A stretch of 8,038 nt of DNA, from contig CANNMN010000053.1 in the NCBI GenBank assembly GCA_947505885.1, forward strand, positions 1 to 8,038, given 5' to 3'. The notes beneath the pieces were generated by a model, which saw nothing but the letters and a program-made list of their open reading frames with translations, did not search any database and was not told the origin of the DNA. Below, piece by piece: positions 1-5,593 of the stretch. This DNA comes from Rickettsiales bacterium. Lineage in GTDB: Bacteria; Pseudomonadota; Alphaproteobacteria; Rickettsiales; UBA1997. How positions within the stretch are numbered: the first letter of the stretch is position 1; every line of letters starts with the position of its first letter. The translations under genes and the position numbers were made by a program.

Positions 1-33
1 ATGAGCCCGGAAGAACTATTCTCTATAACATGA
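1..33 (+). CDS. possible 3' end of an upstream gene (partial)
   Basis: Frame 1 is open from the window edge and ends at TGA 31-33, reading ...SPEELFSIT before the stop. That stop overlaps the ATG at 30-32 of the next reading frame as ATGA, the same arrangement seen between metW and rlpA further on, which is why I list it. Only ten codons are visible. The other reading is that this frame is chance and the next gene simply continues in from the left in frame 3. Nothing can be said about function. Confidence 0.2.
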   Translation: MSPEELFSIT

Positions 34-521
34 AGTGCTTGCGCCACATCGTTCCGATTCTTTATTTAAAAAATCGGAAAGTTGATTTGAGCAGTTGGGG
101 ATTCTGGGCGCATCAAGGTTTTATTAACTACCTCGGACATATTACAATCACTTACAGATCGAGTGGTTTTGGTCCAAAAGATTTATTCGCACTAGGCGGA
201 ATAAGCGATGATAAATTTGGGAAAGTTGACGTGAGAATCGAAGATAATATCGACGACGCGATTGTTTTTCTTAACCATCATTATCCAGAGTTAAGAAATG
301 TTCCGATTACTAAATCTTTACTAATGGATATTTCAGACATCAAAGCGGATGTAAAGCCTGAGGCTTACAGAGCTGGGGTGGAAAGAAGAGTAGCAATGCC
401 GCAACCAATTCCAGCGGCACAACAAATTTCAAATCCTTACAACACTAATCCTTACTACGCGCCATTCCAACAATCAGAGCCACATTATTTAAACCCTTAC
501 AAGACAGTGCCAACGCAATAA
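3..521 (+). CDS. unrecognised protein with Asn/Pro/Tyr-rich C-terminal tail, probably 5'-partial
   Basis: I do not recognise this protein. Frame 3 is open from the window edge to TAA 519-521. The first ATG is at 30, giving 163 residues, but the nine codons before it also read as plausible protein (EPGRTILYN), so the true start may lie outside the window. No good Shine-Dalgarno precedes position 30; GGAAG at 9-13 is too distant. Counting from ATG 30, residues 1-120 are mixed and look globular, with a Trp-rich stretch (SSWGFWAHQ) near residue 21 and alternating acidic and hydrophobic segments (KVDVRIEDNIDDAIVFL). The last 35 or so residues are low complexity with three NPY motifs and a PYY. No signal peptide, lipobox or certain membrane segment is visible. 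The small lipoprotein at 3875-4264 carries similar NPY/PYY tracts. It converges on rlpA across a 183-base gap. Confidence 0.65.
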   Translation, partial: EPGRTILYNMKCLRHIVPILYLKNRKVDLSSWGFWAHQGFINYLGHITITYRSSGFGPKDLFALGGISDDKFGKVDVRIEDNIDDAIVFLNHHYPELRNVPITKSLLMDISDIKADVKPEAYRAGVERRVAMPQPIPAAQQISNPYNTNPYYAPFQQSEPHYLNPYKTVPTQ

Positions 522-542
522 ATTTTACTATTTTCCATCTGC

Positions 543-567
543 AATCCTCACGAAGGCTGAGGGGATT
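543..567. other. imperfect hairpin between convergent genes
   Basis: AATCC and TCA on the left pair with TGA and GGATT on the right, leaving two unpaired G and a short loop (CGAAGGC). It lies in the 183-base gap between the 3' end of the first gene and the 3' end of rlpA. Neither strand has a T-run after it, so it is not a standard intrinsic terminator; a role at the 3' end of either transcript is possible. A second small inverted repeat, CTCGA 676-680 with TCGAG 687-691, lies close to the rlpA stop. I see no gene or recognisable RNA in the gap. Confidence 0.25.
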
Positions 568-704
568 AGGGTTAATTACAAATTACTTCGAGGGCTTTGC
601 TACAGAGCACGGCTTTTACTGAGATAAACAACAGAAGATTCGAGGCGATATTGCGGAAACGAGCTGCTGAGATTACTCGATAAAACTCGAGAGAAAAATG
701 AGTC

Positions 705-1313
705 TTAATTCTGTATCCGCCTCATCATCACATCAGTATCATCGCGCAGCAGTTGAATGTAAACTTTTGTGGTGCCCTGACCCTTGAATTGCAGCTCGTC
801 AGCGGCCTTTTCTGAAACATCAATTATTCTCTCTTTTGAAAATGGTCCGCGATCATTTACGCGCACAATCGCCGTACGACCATTGCGCAAATTGGTTACG
901 CGCACCATTGACGGCAAGGGTAAGGTTGGATGAGCCGCCGTCATTGCGGAGGAATCGTAGATCTCGCCATTAGCAGTGTATTTACCATGAAAATCGATGC
1001 CATACCAAGATGCGATTCCAACTTCTTCGAATGCTTCGTAATTTTGTGGAAAGTAGGAAGCGTCGGAAACCTCGTAAGAATCATCAATTTTGAATGGTCC
1101 GGACTTATTGCTTGAATAAGTGTTGAAATATTGCTTTTCGATCTGTTGTTCCAAATTACTTTTAGGAATCCCGACCTGCATTGACTCAGAAGGCCTAACG
1201 TAACGAGCATCTATTTTATTAGCATGCTCCTCGAATCTAACATTGCGTCTATCTTCATTGTCTCCGACGCAAGAGGTAAAAAATACCAGCGCTAGTAAGA
1301 AATTTTTTCTCAT
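705..1313 (-). CDS. rlpA: RlpA-like septal ring lipoprotein, probable lytic transglycosylase
   Basis: A double-psi beta-barrel lipoprotein of the RlpA family, whose studied members cleave peptidoglycan glycan strands lacking stem peptides, often at the septum. The N-terminus is a short lipoprotein signal: MRK, a hydrophobic run, then FTSC with the acylated Cys at residue 15, so the mature protein should sit on a periplasm-facing membrane. Residues 16-95 are a polar linker. The barrel spans about 98-190 with the family signature GIASWYG (99-105), Glu117 in NGEIYD, His128 in TAAHPTLPLP and Asp154 in VNDRGPF. Glu, His and Asp match the residues I recall as catalytic in Pseudomonas RlpA. At 202 residues it lacks the C-terminal SPOR domain of E. 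coli RlpA (362 residues). Its ATG (1311-1313) overlaps the metW stop as ATGA, so translation is probably coupled; no Shine-Dalgarno is visible in the end of metW. Confidence 0.9.
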   Translation of the reverse strand: MRKNFLLALVFFTSCVGDNEDRRNVRFEEHANKIDARYVRPSESMQVGIPKSNLEQQIEKQYFNTYSSNKSGPFKIDDSYEVSDASYFPQNYEAFEEVGIASWYGIDFHGKYTANGEIYDSSAMTAAHPTLPLPSMVRVTNLRNGRTAIVRVNDRGPFSKERIIDVSEKAADELQFKGQGTTKVYIQLLRDDTDVMMRRIQN

Positions 1314-2047
1314 TCGTGAATTTTTTTAGGATAAACTGGGCGCGGGGAGCCAGACAAAGCTAGGTTTAGAGACCTCTTAAATGCAAATTTTTCCTGCAAG
1401 GTCTGAGAAAATTCTTTTTTTGAGATCAGAAAAATGCCATATTCAGCGAAAAAATTGGCGATCTTTTCATGTCCGAAGAAGCTTATTAAGCGGTGCCGCG
1501 CTGTTAGGAAAATCTTTTTCTCAATTTGAAATTCTAACTCTTTGCAAATCTTCTCGAAATCACGAATTGAACAAAAATGAATATTCGGAGTTTCGTACCA
1601 TTCGAATGGAATAGCTTTATTCACTGGCATCGTACCTTTGCATAAAAGATGTAAGCGATTTTTAAAATGTGCAAAATTTGGCAGTGAAACAATTGCGAAT
1701 TCTGCAATGCGCAACATCTCATAGAGAATTTCTCTTGGTCGGTGCGTAGCTTGAATTGTTTGACTCAAGATTGCATAATTAAAGCTACAATCTGGATAGA
1801 TCTTTAAATCGTTCTCGGCATTGCCGTGGATAACTGAGAGTCCACGCATCAAGGCTTTACTGACTTGTGTCTGCGAAATTTCTAAACCGCGCCCGTCGAT
1901 ATTTTTTTCTCTGACGAGGAATTGCAAAAGATCACCATTGCCGCAGCCAATGTCTAAGACTTTTGATTTTGGCTTGATCAAATCAGCAATGATTTCGAGA
2001 TCGTATCTGATTTTATGTTTAACGATATTTTGTCCGACTTCTGGCAT
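1310..2047 (-). CDS. metW: MetW-like class I SAM-dependent methyltransferase
   Basis: MetW-family protein. In proteobacteria MetW usually works with the homoserine acyltransferase MetX and is needed for methionine synthesis; its exact biochemical role varies between species. The Rossmann glycine motif is VLDIGCGNG (30-38), the acidic end of strand 2 is GLEIS (54-58), and the family blocks GNAENDL (75-81), LSQTIQAT (94-101), MLRIAEFAIVSLPNF (111-125) and WYETPNIHFCS (150-160) are all present and intact. At 245 residues it is longer than the roughly 200-residue norm; the extra part is a basic tail from about residue 211. The ATG at 2047 has only an A-rich leader and no clear Shine-Dalgarno. It is the first gene of a two-gene operon with rlpA (ATGA overlap) and is divergent from the chorismate mutase gene across 76 bases. 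metX, the usual partner, is not in the window. Confidence 0.92.
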   Translation of the reverse strand: MPEVGQNIVKHKIRYDLEIIADLIKPKSKVLDIGCGNGDLLQFLVREKNIDGRGLEISQTQVSKALMRGLSVIHGNAENDLKIYPDCSFNYAILSQTIQATHRPREILYEMLRIAEFAIVSLPNFAHFKNRLHLLCKGTMPVNKAIPFEWYETPNIHFCSIRDFEKICKELEFQIEKKIFLTARHRLISFFGHEKIANFFAEYGIFLISKKEFSQTLQEKFAFKRSLNLALSGSPRPVYPKKIHE

Positions 2048-2123
2048 AAATTTAGTGGTTTTTCTTGTACTAAAAAAACTATTTTCTCAACTTTAAAATT
2101 CTTTCACGCCGACTAAAAATTTC

Positions 2124-2768
2124 ATGTTAAAAGATCTTCGCAAAGAAATTGATGCAATTGATGAGCAGCTAATTTCTCTACTCAAACAAAGAATGAAAGT
2201 AGTGAAAAGAGTTGGAGCGCTGAAGAAAAAAGATGATATAAAATTCTTTATTCGCTCGGCTCGCGAGGCTGACATGATTAAAAATTTACTCAAAAAATCC
2301 GGCAAAAACTTACCAAAATCTTTAGTTGTAGATATTTGGCGTAAATTAATCACCGCTGCGAACATGTACGAACAACCACTTCACATCGCATCTCAACATC
2401 CAGAGCAAGAAATTCTTCTGCGCGAATATTACAATTCCGAAGTGCCCATTACTCATTTCAAAAAAGCCAAAGATGTAATTTATGCACTCGAAAATGAAGA
2501 AGCTCTGATCGGAATTTTCGCATTACCGCCGCATCACAAAGAAGAGTGGTGGAAAATTCTTCCTGAACATTTATGCGTTTTTACACAAATCCCTTTCGTC
2601 GCAAAATCCGAAATAAAACTAGTCGCCATCGCCGCCAAAGAACCTGAAAAATCGAATAATGACATTACTTTGGTTTGTGACAAAAATGGCGTGACTGAGA
2701 TTGATGGATTCCATCTCAAAAACTCCTGTAGAATTTTAGGCCACTATGCCAAACCAGCTAAACTGTAG
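2124..2768 (+). CDS. AroQ-type chorismate mutase with an extra C-terminal domain
   Basis: The N-terminal 90 residues are an all-helical AroQ chorismate mutase, which converts chorismate to prephenate in phenylalanine and tyrosine synthesis. By alignment to the E. coli P-protein, Arg6, Arg23, Lys34, Arg47 and Glu48 match Arg11, Arg28, Lys39, Arg51 and Glu52; Glu83 takes the place of Gln88, a common swap, and Ala79 replaces Ser84. The active site therefore looks intact. Residues 95-214 form a second domain (IGIFALPPHH about 133-142, EEWWKIL 144-150, SNNDITLVCD about 177-186). I recall chorismate mutase family proteins with this layout in other alphaproteobacteria; I see neither the conserved TRF motif of prephenate dehydratase nor a clear ACT signature. 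The ATG follows an A-rich leader with no Shine-Dalgarno. A TAAAAT box at 2094-2099 could be its -10. A terminator follows 17 bases after the stop. Confidence 0.85.
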   Translation: MLKDLRKEIDAIDEQLISLLKQRMKVVKRVGALKKKDDIKFFIRSAREADMIKNLLKKSGKNLPKSLVVDIWRKLITAANMYEQPLHIASQHPEQEILLREYYNSEVPITHFKKAKDVIYALENEEALIGIFALPPHHKEEWWKILPEHLCVFTQIPFVAKSEIKLVAIAAKEPEKSNNDITLVCDKNGVTEIDGFHLKNSCRILGHYAKPAKL

Positions 2769-2784
2769 TTATTTCTTAAGCGCG

Positions 2785-2807
2785 ATCAGAAGGTCTCTGA
2801 TTTTTTC
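2785..2807 (+). terminator. intrinsic terminator after the chorismate mutase gene
   Basis: ATCAGA (2785-2790) pairs with TCTGAT (2796-2801) around the five-base loop AGGTC, followed directly by six T (2801-2806). The stem is short and only moderately GC-rich, but the T-run and its place 17 bases after the stop support the call. A competing longer-range pairing exists: GCGATC (2782-2787) can pair with GATCGC (2811-2816), which would exclude the terminator stem. Confidence 0.7.
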
Positions 2808-2903
2808 TTCGATCGCTAAACAGATTTTTATCTGACTTGGAAAGGTTTTAAGCGAATCCGAGCTCTTCCTCAAAATCCCAGAAACCCTCTATTAACCATC
2901 GAG

Positions 2904-2931
2904 TTGACAACCTAATCTCAATCTTAAAGAT
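2904..2931 (+). promoter_or_regulatory. candidate sigma-70-type promoter for rpsD
   Basis: A perfect TTGACA -35 box sits at 2904-2909. The best -10 match at usual spacing is AAAGAT (2926-2931) after 16 bases, which keeps only three of six consensus bases. It lies about 115 bases before the rpsD start and after the upstream terminator, where a promoter for rpsD is needed. The exact -10 is uncertain. Confidence 0.45.
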
Positions 2932-2982
2932 GCCAATCTCTCACTTTTTTCCTTTTTGAAAACGTCATGTTTTTGAAGAATT

Positions 2983-3009
2983 TTTTAGGGCAAACAAGAC
3001 ATCCTAAAA
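2983..3009 (+). promoter_or_regulatory. stem-loop in the rpsD leader
   Basis: TTTTAGG (2983-2989) pairs perfectly with CCTAAAA (3003-3009) around a 13-base loop. If transcription starts from the box at 2904, this is inside the 5' leader, 36 bases before the rpsD ATG. It lacks a T-run, so it is not a terminator. S4 is known to repress its own messenger in other bacteria, so a protein-binding leader is conceivable, but this structure matches no leader I know. Confidence 0.3.
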
Positions 3010-3045
3010 GACCAATGGAAGCAGTAAAATCAACACATTTAGACA

Positions 3046-3663
3046 ATGACTAAACGCGTAAATGCTAAGAAAAAATTTAGCAGAAAACTTGGCGGCAGCC
3101 TTTGGGGTCAAGCAAAAGATCCTTACCTAAAACGTAACTACAAACCTGGACAGCACGGCGCTTCATCAAAAGGCAGAACCAGTGACTACGGAACTCAGCT
3201 TAAAGCTAAGCAAAGAATGAAGTTCTATTACGGCAACATTTCTGAAAAACAGTTTTTCAACACTTTCTCTCTTGCTGAAAAATCAAAAGGTGACGTTAGC
3301 GAAAACTTCGTAGGTCTTTTAGAATCAAGGCTCGATGTTATTGTTTATCGCGCAAATTTCGTACCGACAGTTTTTGCGGCAAGACAATTTGTCAGTCACA
3401 AACATGTTACAGTTAACGGCAAAATCGTGAATATCGCTTCTTACAAAGTTAAGATCGGAGATGTTGTTCAAGTGCGCGAAAAATCTCGTTCACTAGCTCT
3501 AGTCTTAGATGCGCAACAAAAAATGGAACGCGACATCCCTAGTTACATGATGCTCGATAAAGATGCGCTTTCTGCAAAATTGACTGAAAAACCAACTTTC
3601 GCTGAAGTGCCTTATCCAATCGAAATGCAACCTCACTTCATTACAGAATTTTACTCGAGATAA
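3046..3663 (+). CDS. rpsD: 30S ribosomal protein S4
   Basis: Ribosomal protein S4, a primary 16S rRNA binder that starts assembly of the small-subunit body and helps control decoding accuracy. The 205-residue length matches the family. The N-terminal part (1-92) includes the GPGQHG-like KPGQHG (34-39), SDYGTQLKAKQ (46-56) and YYGNISEKQF (61-70). The S4 RNA-binding domain runs from about 93 to 150, with ESRLDVIVYRANF, ARQFVSHKHVTVNGK and IASYKVKIGDVV. It ends in EFYSR as in other alphaproteobacteria. There is no cysteine at all, so this is the zinc-free form. The gene stands alone rather than in the alpha r-protein operon used in gammaproteobacteria. No Shine-Dalgarno is visible before ATG 3046; the start is fixed by the conserved MTKR beginning. 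A 12-codon frame from ATG 3015 overlaps the start. A strong terminator follows. Confidence 0.98.
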   Translation: MTKRVNAKKKFSRKLGGSLWGQAKDPYLKRNYKPGQHGASSKGRTSDYGTQLKAKQRMKFYYGNISEKQFFNTFSLAEKSKGDVSENFVGLLESRLDVIVYRANFVPTVFAARQFVSHKHVTVNGKIVNIASYKVKIGDVVQVREKSRSLALVLDAQQKMERDIPSYMMLDKDALSAKLTEKPTFAEVPYPIEMQPHFITEFYSR

Positions 3664-3685
3664 AATTTCTTGAGATCGCAAAACT

Positions 3686-3727
3686 AAAAAAGCCCGGCTC
3701 TGAAATTTTTTGGAGCCGGGCTTTTTT
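3686..3727. terminator. strong bidirectional intrinsic terminator between rpsD and the small lipoprotein gene
   Basis: Six A and GCCCGGCTC (3686-3700) pair perfectly with GAGCCGGGC and six T (3713-3727) around a 12-base loop: a nine-pair GC-rich stem flanked by A and T runs. Because both flanks are present it can end transcription from rpsD on the plus strand and from the lipoprotein gene on the minus strand. Confidence 0.93.
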
Positions 3728-3730
3728 GTT

Positions 3731-3759
3731 AGATAAATTTTAACGATGGTAATTTATCT
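3731..3759. repeat. 9-base perfect inverted repeat
   Basis: AGATAAATT (3731-3739) and AATTTATCT (3751-3759) are exact inverted copies around an 11-base spacer. The repeat begins four bases after the rpsD terminator, in the 3' region shared by two convergent genes. It could be an RNA hairpin that protects the 3' end of the lipoprotein messenger, or a binding site for a dimeric protein. The rest of the gap up to 3874 holds no gene I can see. Confidence 0.5.
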
Positions 3760-3874
3760 CCTCACTTCATCACGAGTAAAAATTGATTAATTTGGCTCTG
3801 TTTTATGAATTTTAGCGAGAGAGATCGGTTGCGTGGTTAATTATGTAAGCATCGAGGTGAAATCTTGCGTCTTA

Positions 3875-4264
3875 TCAATGTTTTTCCGTAATACTTTGAT
3901 GATAAGGTTCAGTTCCGTAGTTGGTCGGCGGAACGTAATATTGATCAGCATCATAACCATAATAAGGCGTAGGCGGAATATCGTAAGGGTTAGAATAATT
4001 GCGTGAACCACCTTGTTGCGGTTGATTCTGTTCGTATGGATTTTGTTGGTAAGGCTGCTGCTGATAATTAGGCTGCTGGTAAGGTTGCTGTTGCTGATCT
4101 TGACGATAATAATTTGGATTAACTTGACGGCTCGGCGCCTGAATTGGCGCTCGCATTGGCGCTTGAGCTGGAACTTGATCGTAACTATCGTAAACAGGAG
4201 GATTATAACTACATGAAGCGAGACAAAGAAGCAGGTATGTAGCGGCGATGCGCTGTATTTTCAT
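3875..4264 (-). CDS. small Gln/Pro/Tyr/Asn-rich lipoprotein
   Basis: A lipoprotein of unknown function. The first 18 residues form a signal peptide with lipobox LASC and the acylated Cys at residue 18. The mature part (112 residues) is low complexity throughout: a Pro/Ala segment with repeated QAP/RAP units (33-44), a Gln-rich tract with two QQPYQQ units (58-80), and a Tyr/Pro segment with NPY, PYY and QYY (90-121). Such a composition should be disordered and probably extends from the membrane. It ends with a short charged tail (TEKH). AAGAGAAA about ten bases before the ATG is a weak ribosome site, the best in the window. The gene is divergent from ribD and convergent on rpsD, and transcription probably ends at the shared terminator. 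Its tracts resemble the tail of the first gene in the window; I know no characterised family. Confidence 0.8.
   Translation of the reverse strand: MKIQRIAATYLLLCLASCSYNPPVYDSYDQVPAQAPMRAPIQAPSRQVNPNYYRQDQQQQPYQQPNYQQQPYQQNPYEQNQPQQGGSRNYSNPYDIPPTPYYGYDADQYYVPPTNYGTEPYHQSITEKH
4047..4098. repeat. short imperfect tandem repeat inside the lipoprotein gene
   Basis: On the plus strand the unit TGGTAAGG followed by CTG/TTG triplets and GAT occurs at 4047-4065 and again at 4077-4097, about 30 bases apart. It encodes two QQQPYQQ-like units on the minus strand. Such repeats can expand or contract by slippage, so the length of the Gln-rich tract may vary between strains. Confidence 0.5.
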
Positions 4265-4337
4265 TTATTAATTTTCTCTTTAAACCGCTCAATTACATGC
4301 GGCGCGGCAACCTATTCATGAAAACACTAGAATCAAT

Positions 4338-5327
4338 ATGACAACAAACTCTGATCAAAAATTTATTTCTTACGCACTCAAATTGGCACAAAGAAATCTT
4401 GGCGGAACCTCACCAAATCCAGTTGTGGGTTGCGTTATTGTTCATGAGGGAAAAATAATTTCTTCCGGCATAACTGCTCGCGGAGGCAGACCGCACGCCG
4501 AAAAAATTGCCATCGACAAAATTACCGAAAAAAAAATTTTAGAAGAAGCAACTCTTTACGTAACGCTTGAGCCTTGCTCTCACTTTGGTCAAACCTCACC
4601 TTGCGCTGATGAGATCATTAAAAATAAATTCAAAAAAGTTGTAATCGCAACGCAAGATCCTGATTCGCGCGTCAACGGAAATGGAATCGCCAAACTACGC
4701 GAAGCCGGCATTGAGGTGAATTGTGGTCCGTGGGACAAAATTTTAGAAAAAGAAGCGCAAGAAATTAATCGGGGATTTTTCACCGCCAAAAAACTAGGCA
4801 GACCCTTCGTAACTTTAAAACTCGCCACAAGTTTAGACGGCAAAATCGCTACCAAAAATTTCGACAGCAAATGGATTACCTCCGACCAAGCACGCGACTT
4901 CGCTCATTTTCTTCGCGCCAAAAATGATGCAATCTTAGTTGGCGCCAACACTGCAGCAAAAGACAATCCACGCCTTGATTGCAGACTTCCTGGCCTCGAA
5001 GAATTTTCGCCAAGAATAATAATTTTAAGTCACAAAAATTTTAGCGGAGAGCTCGAAGATATTCTAAAACAACTTTGCTTAGAAGGCGTAAATTCGCTTC
5101 TTGTCGAAGGTGGTCAAAATGTCGCGACACAATTTCTACAAAAAAACTTAGTCGATGAATTGGTCTGGATTCGTAATAAAAAAATCATCGGCTCTGACGG
5201 AATTTCTGCCATTGGCGAGATAAATTTAGAGAAAATTTCTGAAGCTCTAAATAATTTCGAACGCCAAGAAATTCGCGAGATGGACGAGGATTTAATCGAA
5301 ATTTTCAGAGCAAAAATTCTGTCATAA
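4338..5327 (+). CDS. ribD: bifunctional riboflavin biosynthesis deaminase/reductase RibD
   Basis: RibD carries out two consecutive steps of riboflavin synthesis: deamination of the pyrimidine ring made by GTP cyclohydrolase II and NADPH-dependent reduction of the ribose side chain. The deaminase domain (about 6-148) has TSPNPVVGCVIV (24-35), HAE (53-55, zinc His53 and catalytic Glu55) and the zinc cysteines Cys80 and Cys89 in EPCSHFGQTSPC. The reductase domain (about 155-325) has TLKLATSLDGKIA (159-171), SKWIT (177-181), the DNPRLD block (209-214) and SLLVEGG (253-259). At 329 residues it is about 40 shorter than E. coli RibD; the shortening lies between residues 230 and 250 of the reductase domain, with the flanking motifs intact. 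No Shine-Dalgarno is visible, and a seven-codon frame from ATG 4318 ends on the start codon. No other rib gene and no FMN riboswitch is nearby. A strong terminator follows six bases after the stop. Confidence 0.95.
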   Translation: MTTNSDQKFISYALKLAQRNLGGTSPNPVVGCVIVHEGKIISSGITARGGRPHAEKIAIDKITEKKILEEATLYVTLEPCSHFGQTSPCADEIIKNKFKKVVIATQDPDSRVNGNGIAKLREAGIEVNCGPWDKILEKEAQEINRGFFTAKKLGRPFVTLKLATSLDGKIATKNFDSKWITSDQARDFAHFLRAKNDAILVGANTAAKDNPRLDCRLPGLEEFSPRIIILSHKNFSGELEDILKQLCLEGVNSLLVEGGQNVATQFLQKNLVDELVWIRNKKIIGSDGISAIGEINLEKISEALNNFERQEIREMDEDLIEIFRAKILS

Positions 5328-5332
5328 TTTTG

Positions 5333-5369
5333 AATCACTGCCGCCGCGGCAGTGATTTATCTTTTTTTC
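5333..5369 (+). terminator. intrinsic terminator after ribD
   Basis: AATCACTGCCG (5333-5343) pairs with CGGCAGTGATT (5347-5357), eleven base pairs around a three-base loop. After the spacer TATC come seven T (5362-5368). It begins six bases after the ribD stop. The minus strand has no T-run, so it works for ribD only. Confidence 0.92.
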
Positions 5370-5463
5370 TGAATGTAGAGAAATAAAGGGTCTGTAAGGG
5401 GTGACGTGTCAAAAAAGAAGAGAAGTGCGCTTGAGTTTTTACACTGTTCAATAATTACATCTT

Positions 5464-5481
5464 TGGGGTTTATTAACCCCA
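5464..5481. other. tight hairpin in the ribD-exonuclease gap
   Basis: TGGGGTT (5464-5470) pairs with AACCCCA (5475-5481) around a four-base loop, TATT on the plus strand. It has no T-run on either strand. It lies 113 bases beyond the 3' end of the exonuclease gene and could mark the processed end of that messenger or belong to a small RNA. I see no convincing gene in 5370-5593; a GTG-started frame there is discussed under rejected items. Confidence 0.35.
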
Positions 5482-5593
5482 TTCATAATCCAAGAAGAGA
5501 TCTTCTGATCCAATCTTATTTTCATGTTAAAAAGAAATTAACGTGCGAGATCTGCTTCGAACAAGAAATCAAGAATCACGGCAGAGAGAGGAT

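Noticed and set aside
941..1210. 89-codon minus-strand frame inside rlpA
   Set aside because: It lies within the RlpA barrel coding region, whose catalytic motifs fix the frame.
4013..4216. Leu/Ile/Arg-rich frame on the plus strand opposite the small lipoprotein gene
   Set aside because: It looks like a membrane protein only because it reads Gln/Tyr/Asn codons backwards; the minus strand has a signal peptide with a proper lipobox.
4265..4337. FMN riboswitch before ribD
   Set aside because: The divergent gap is only 73 bases, too short for the RFN element, and none of its conserved stems is seen.
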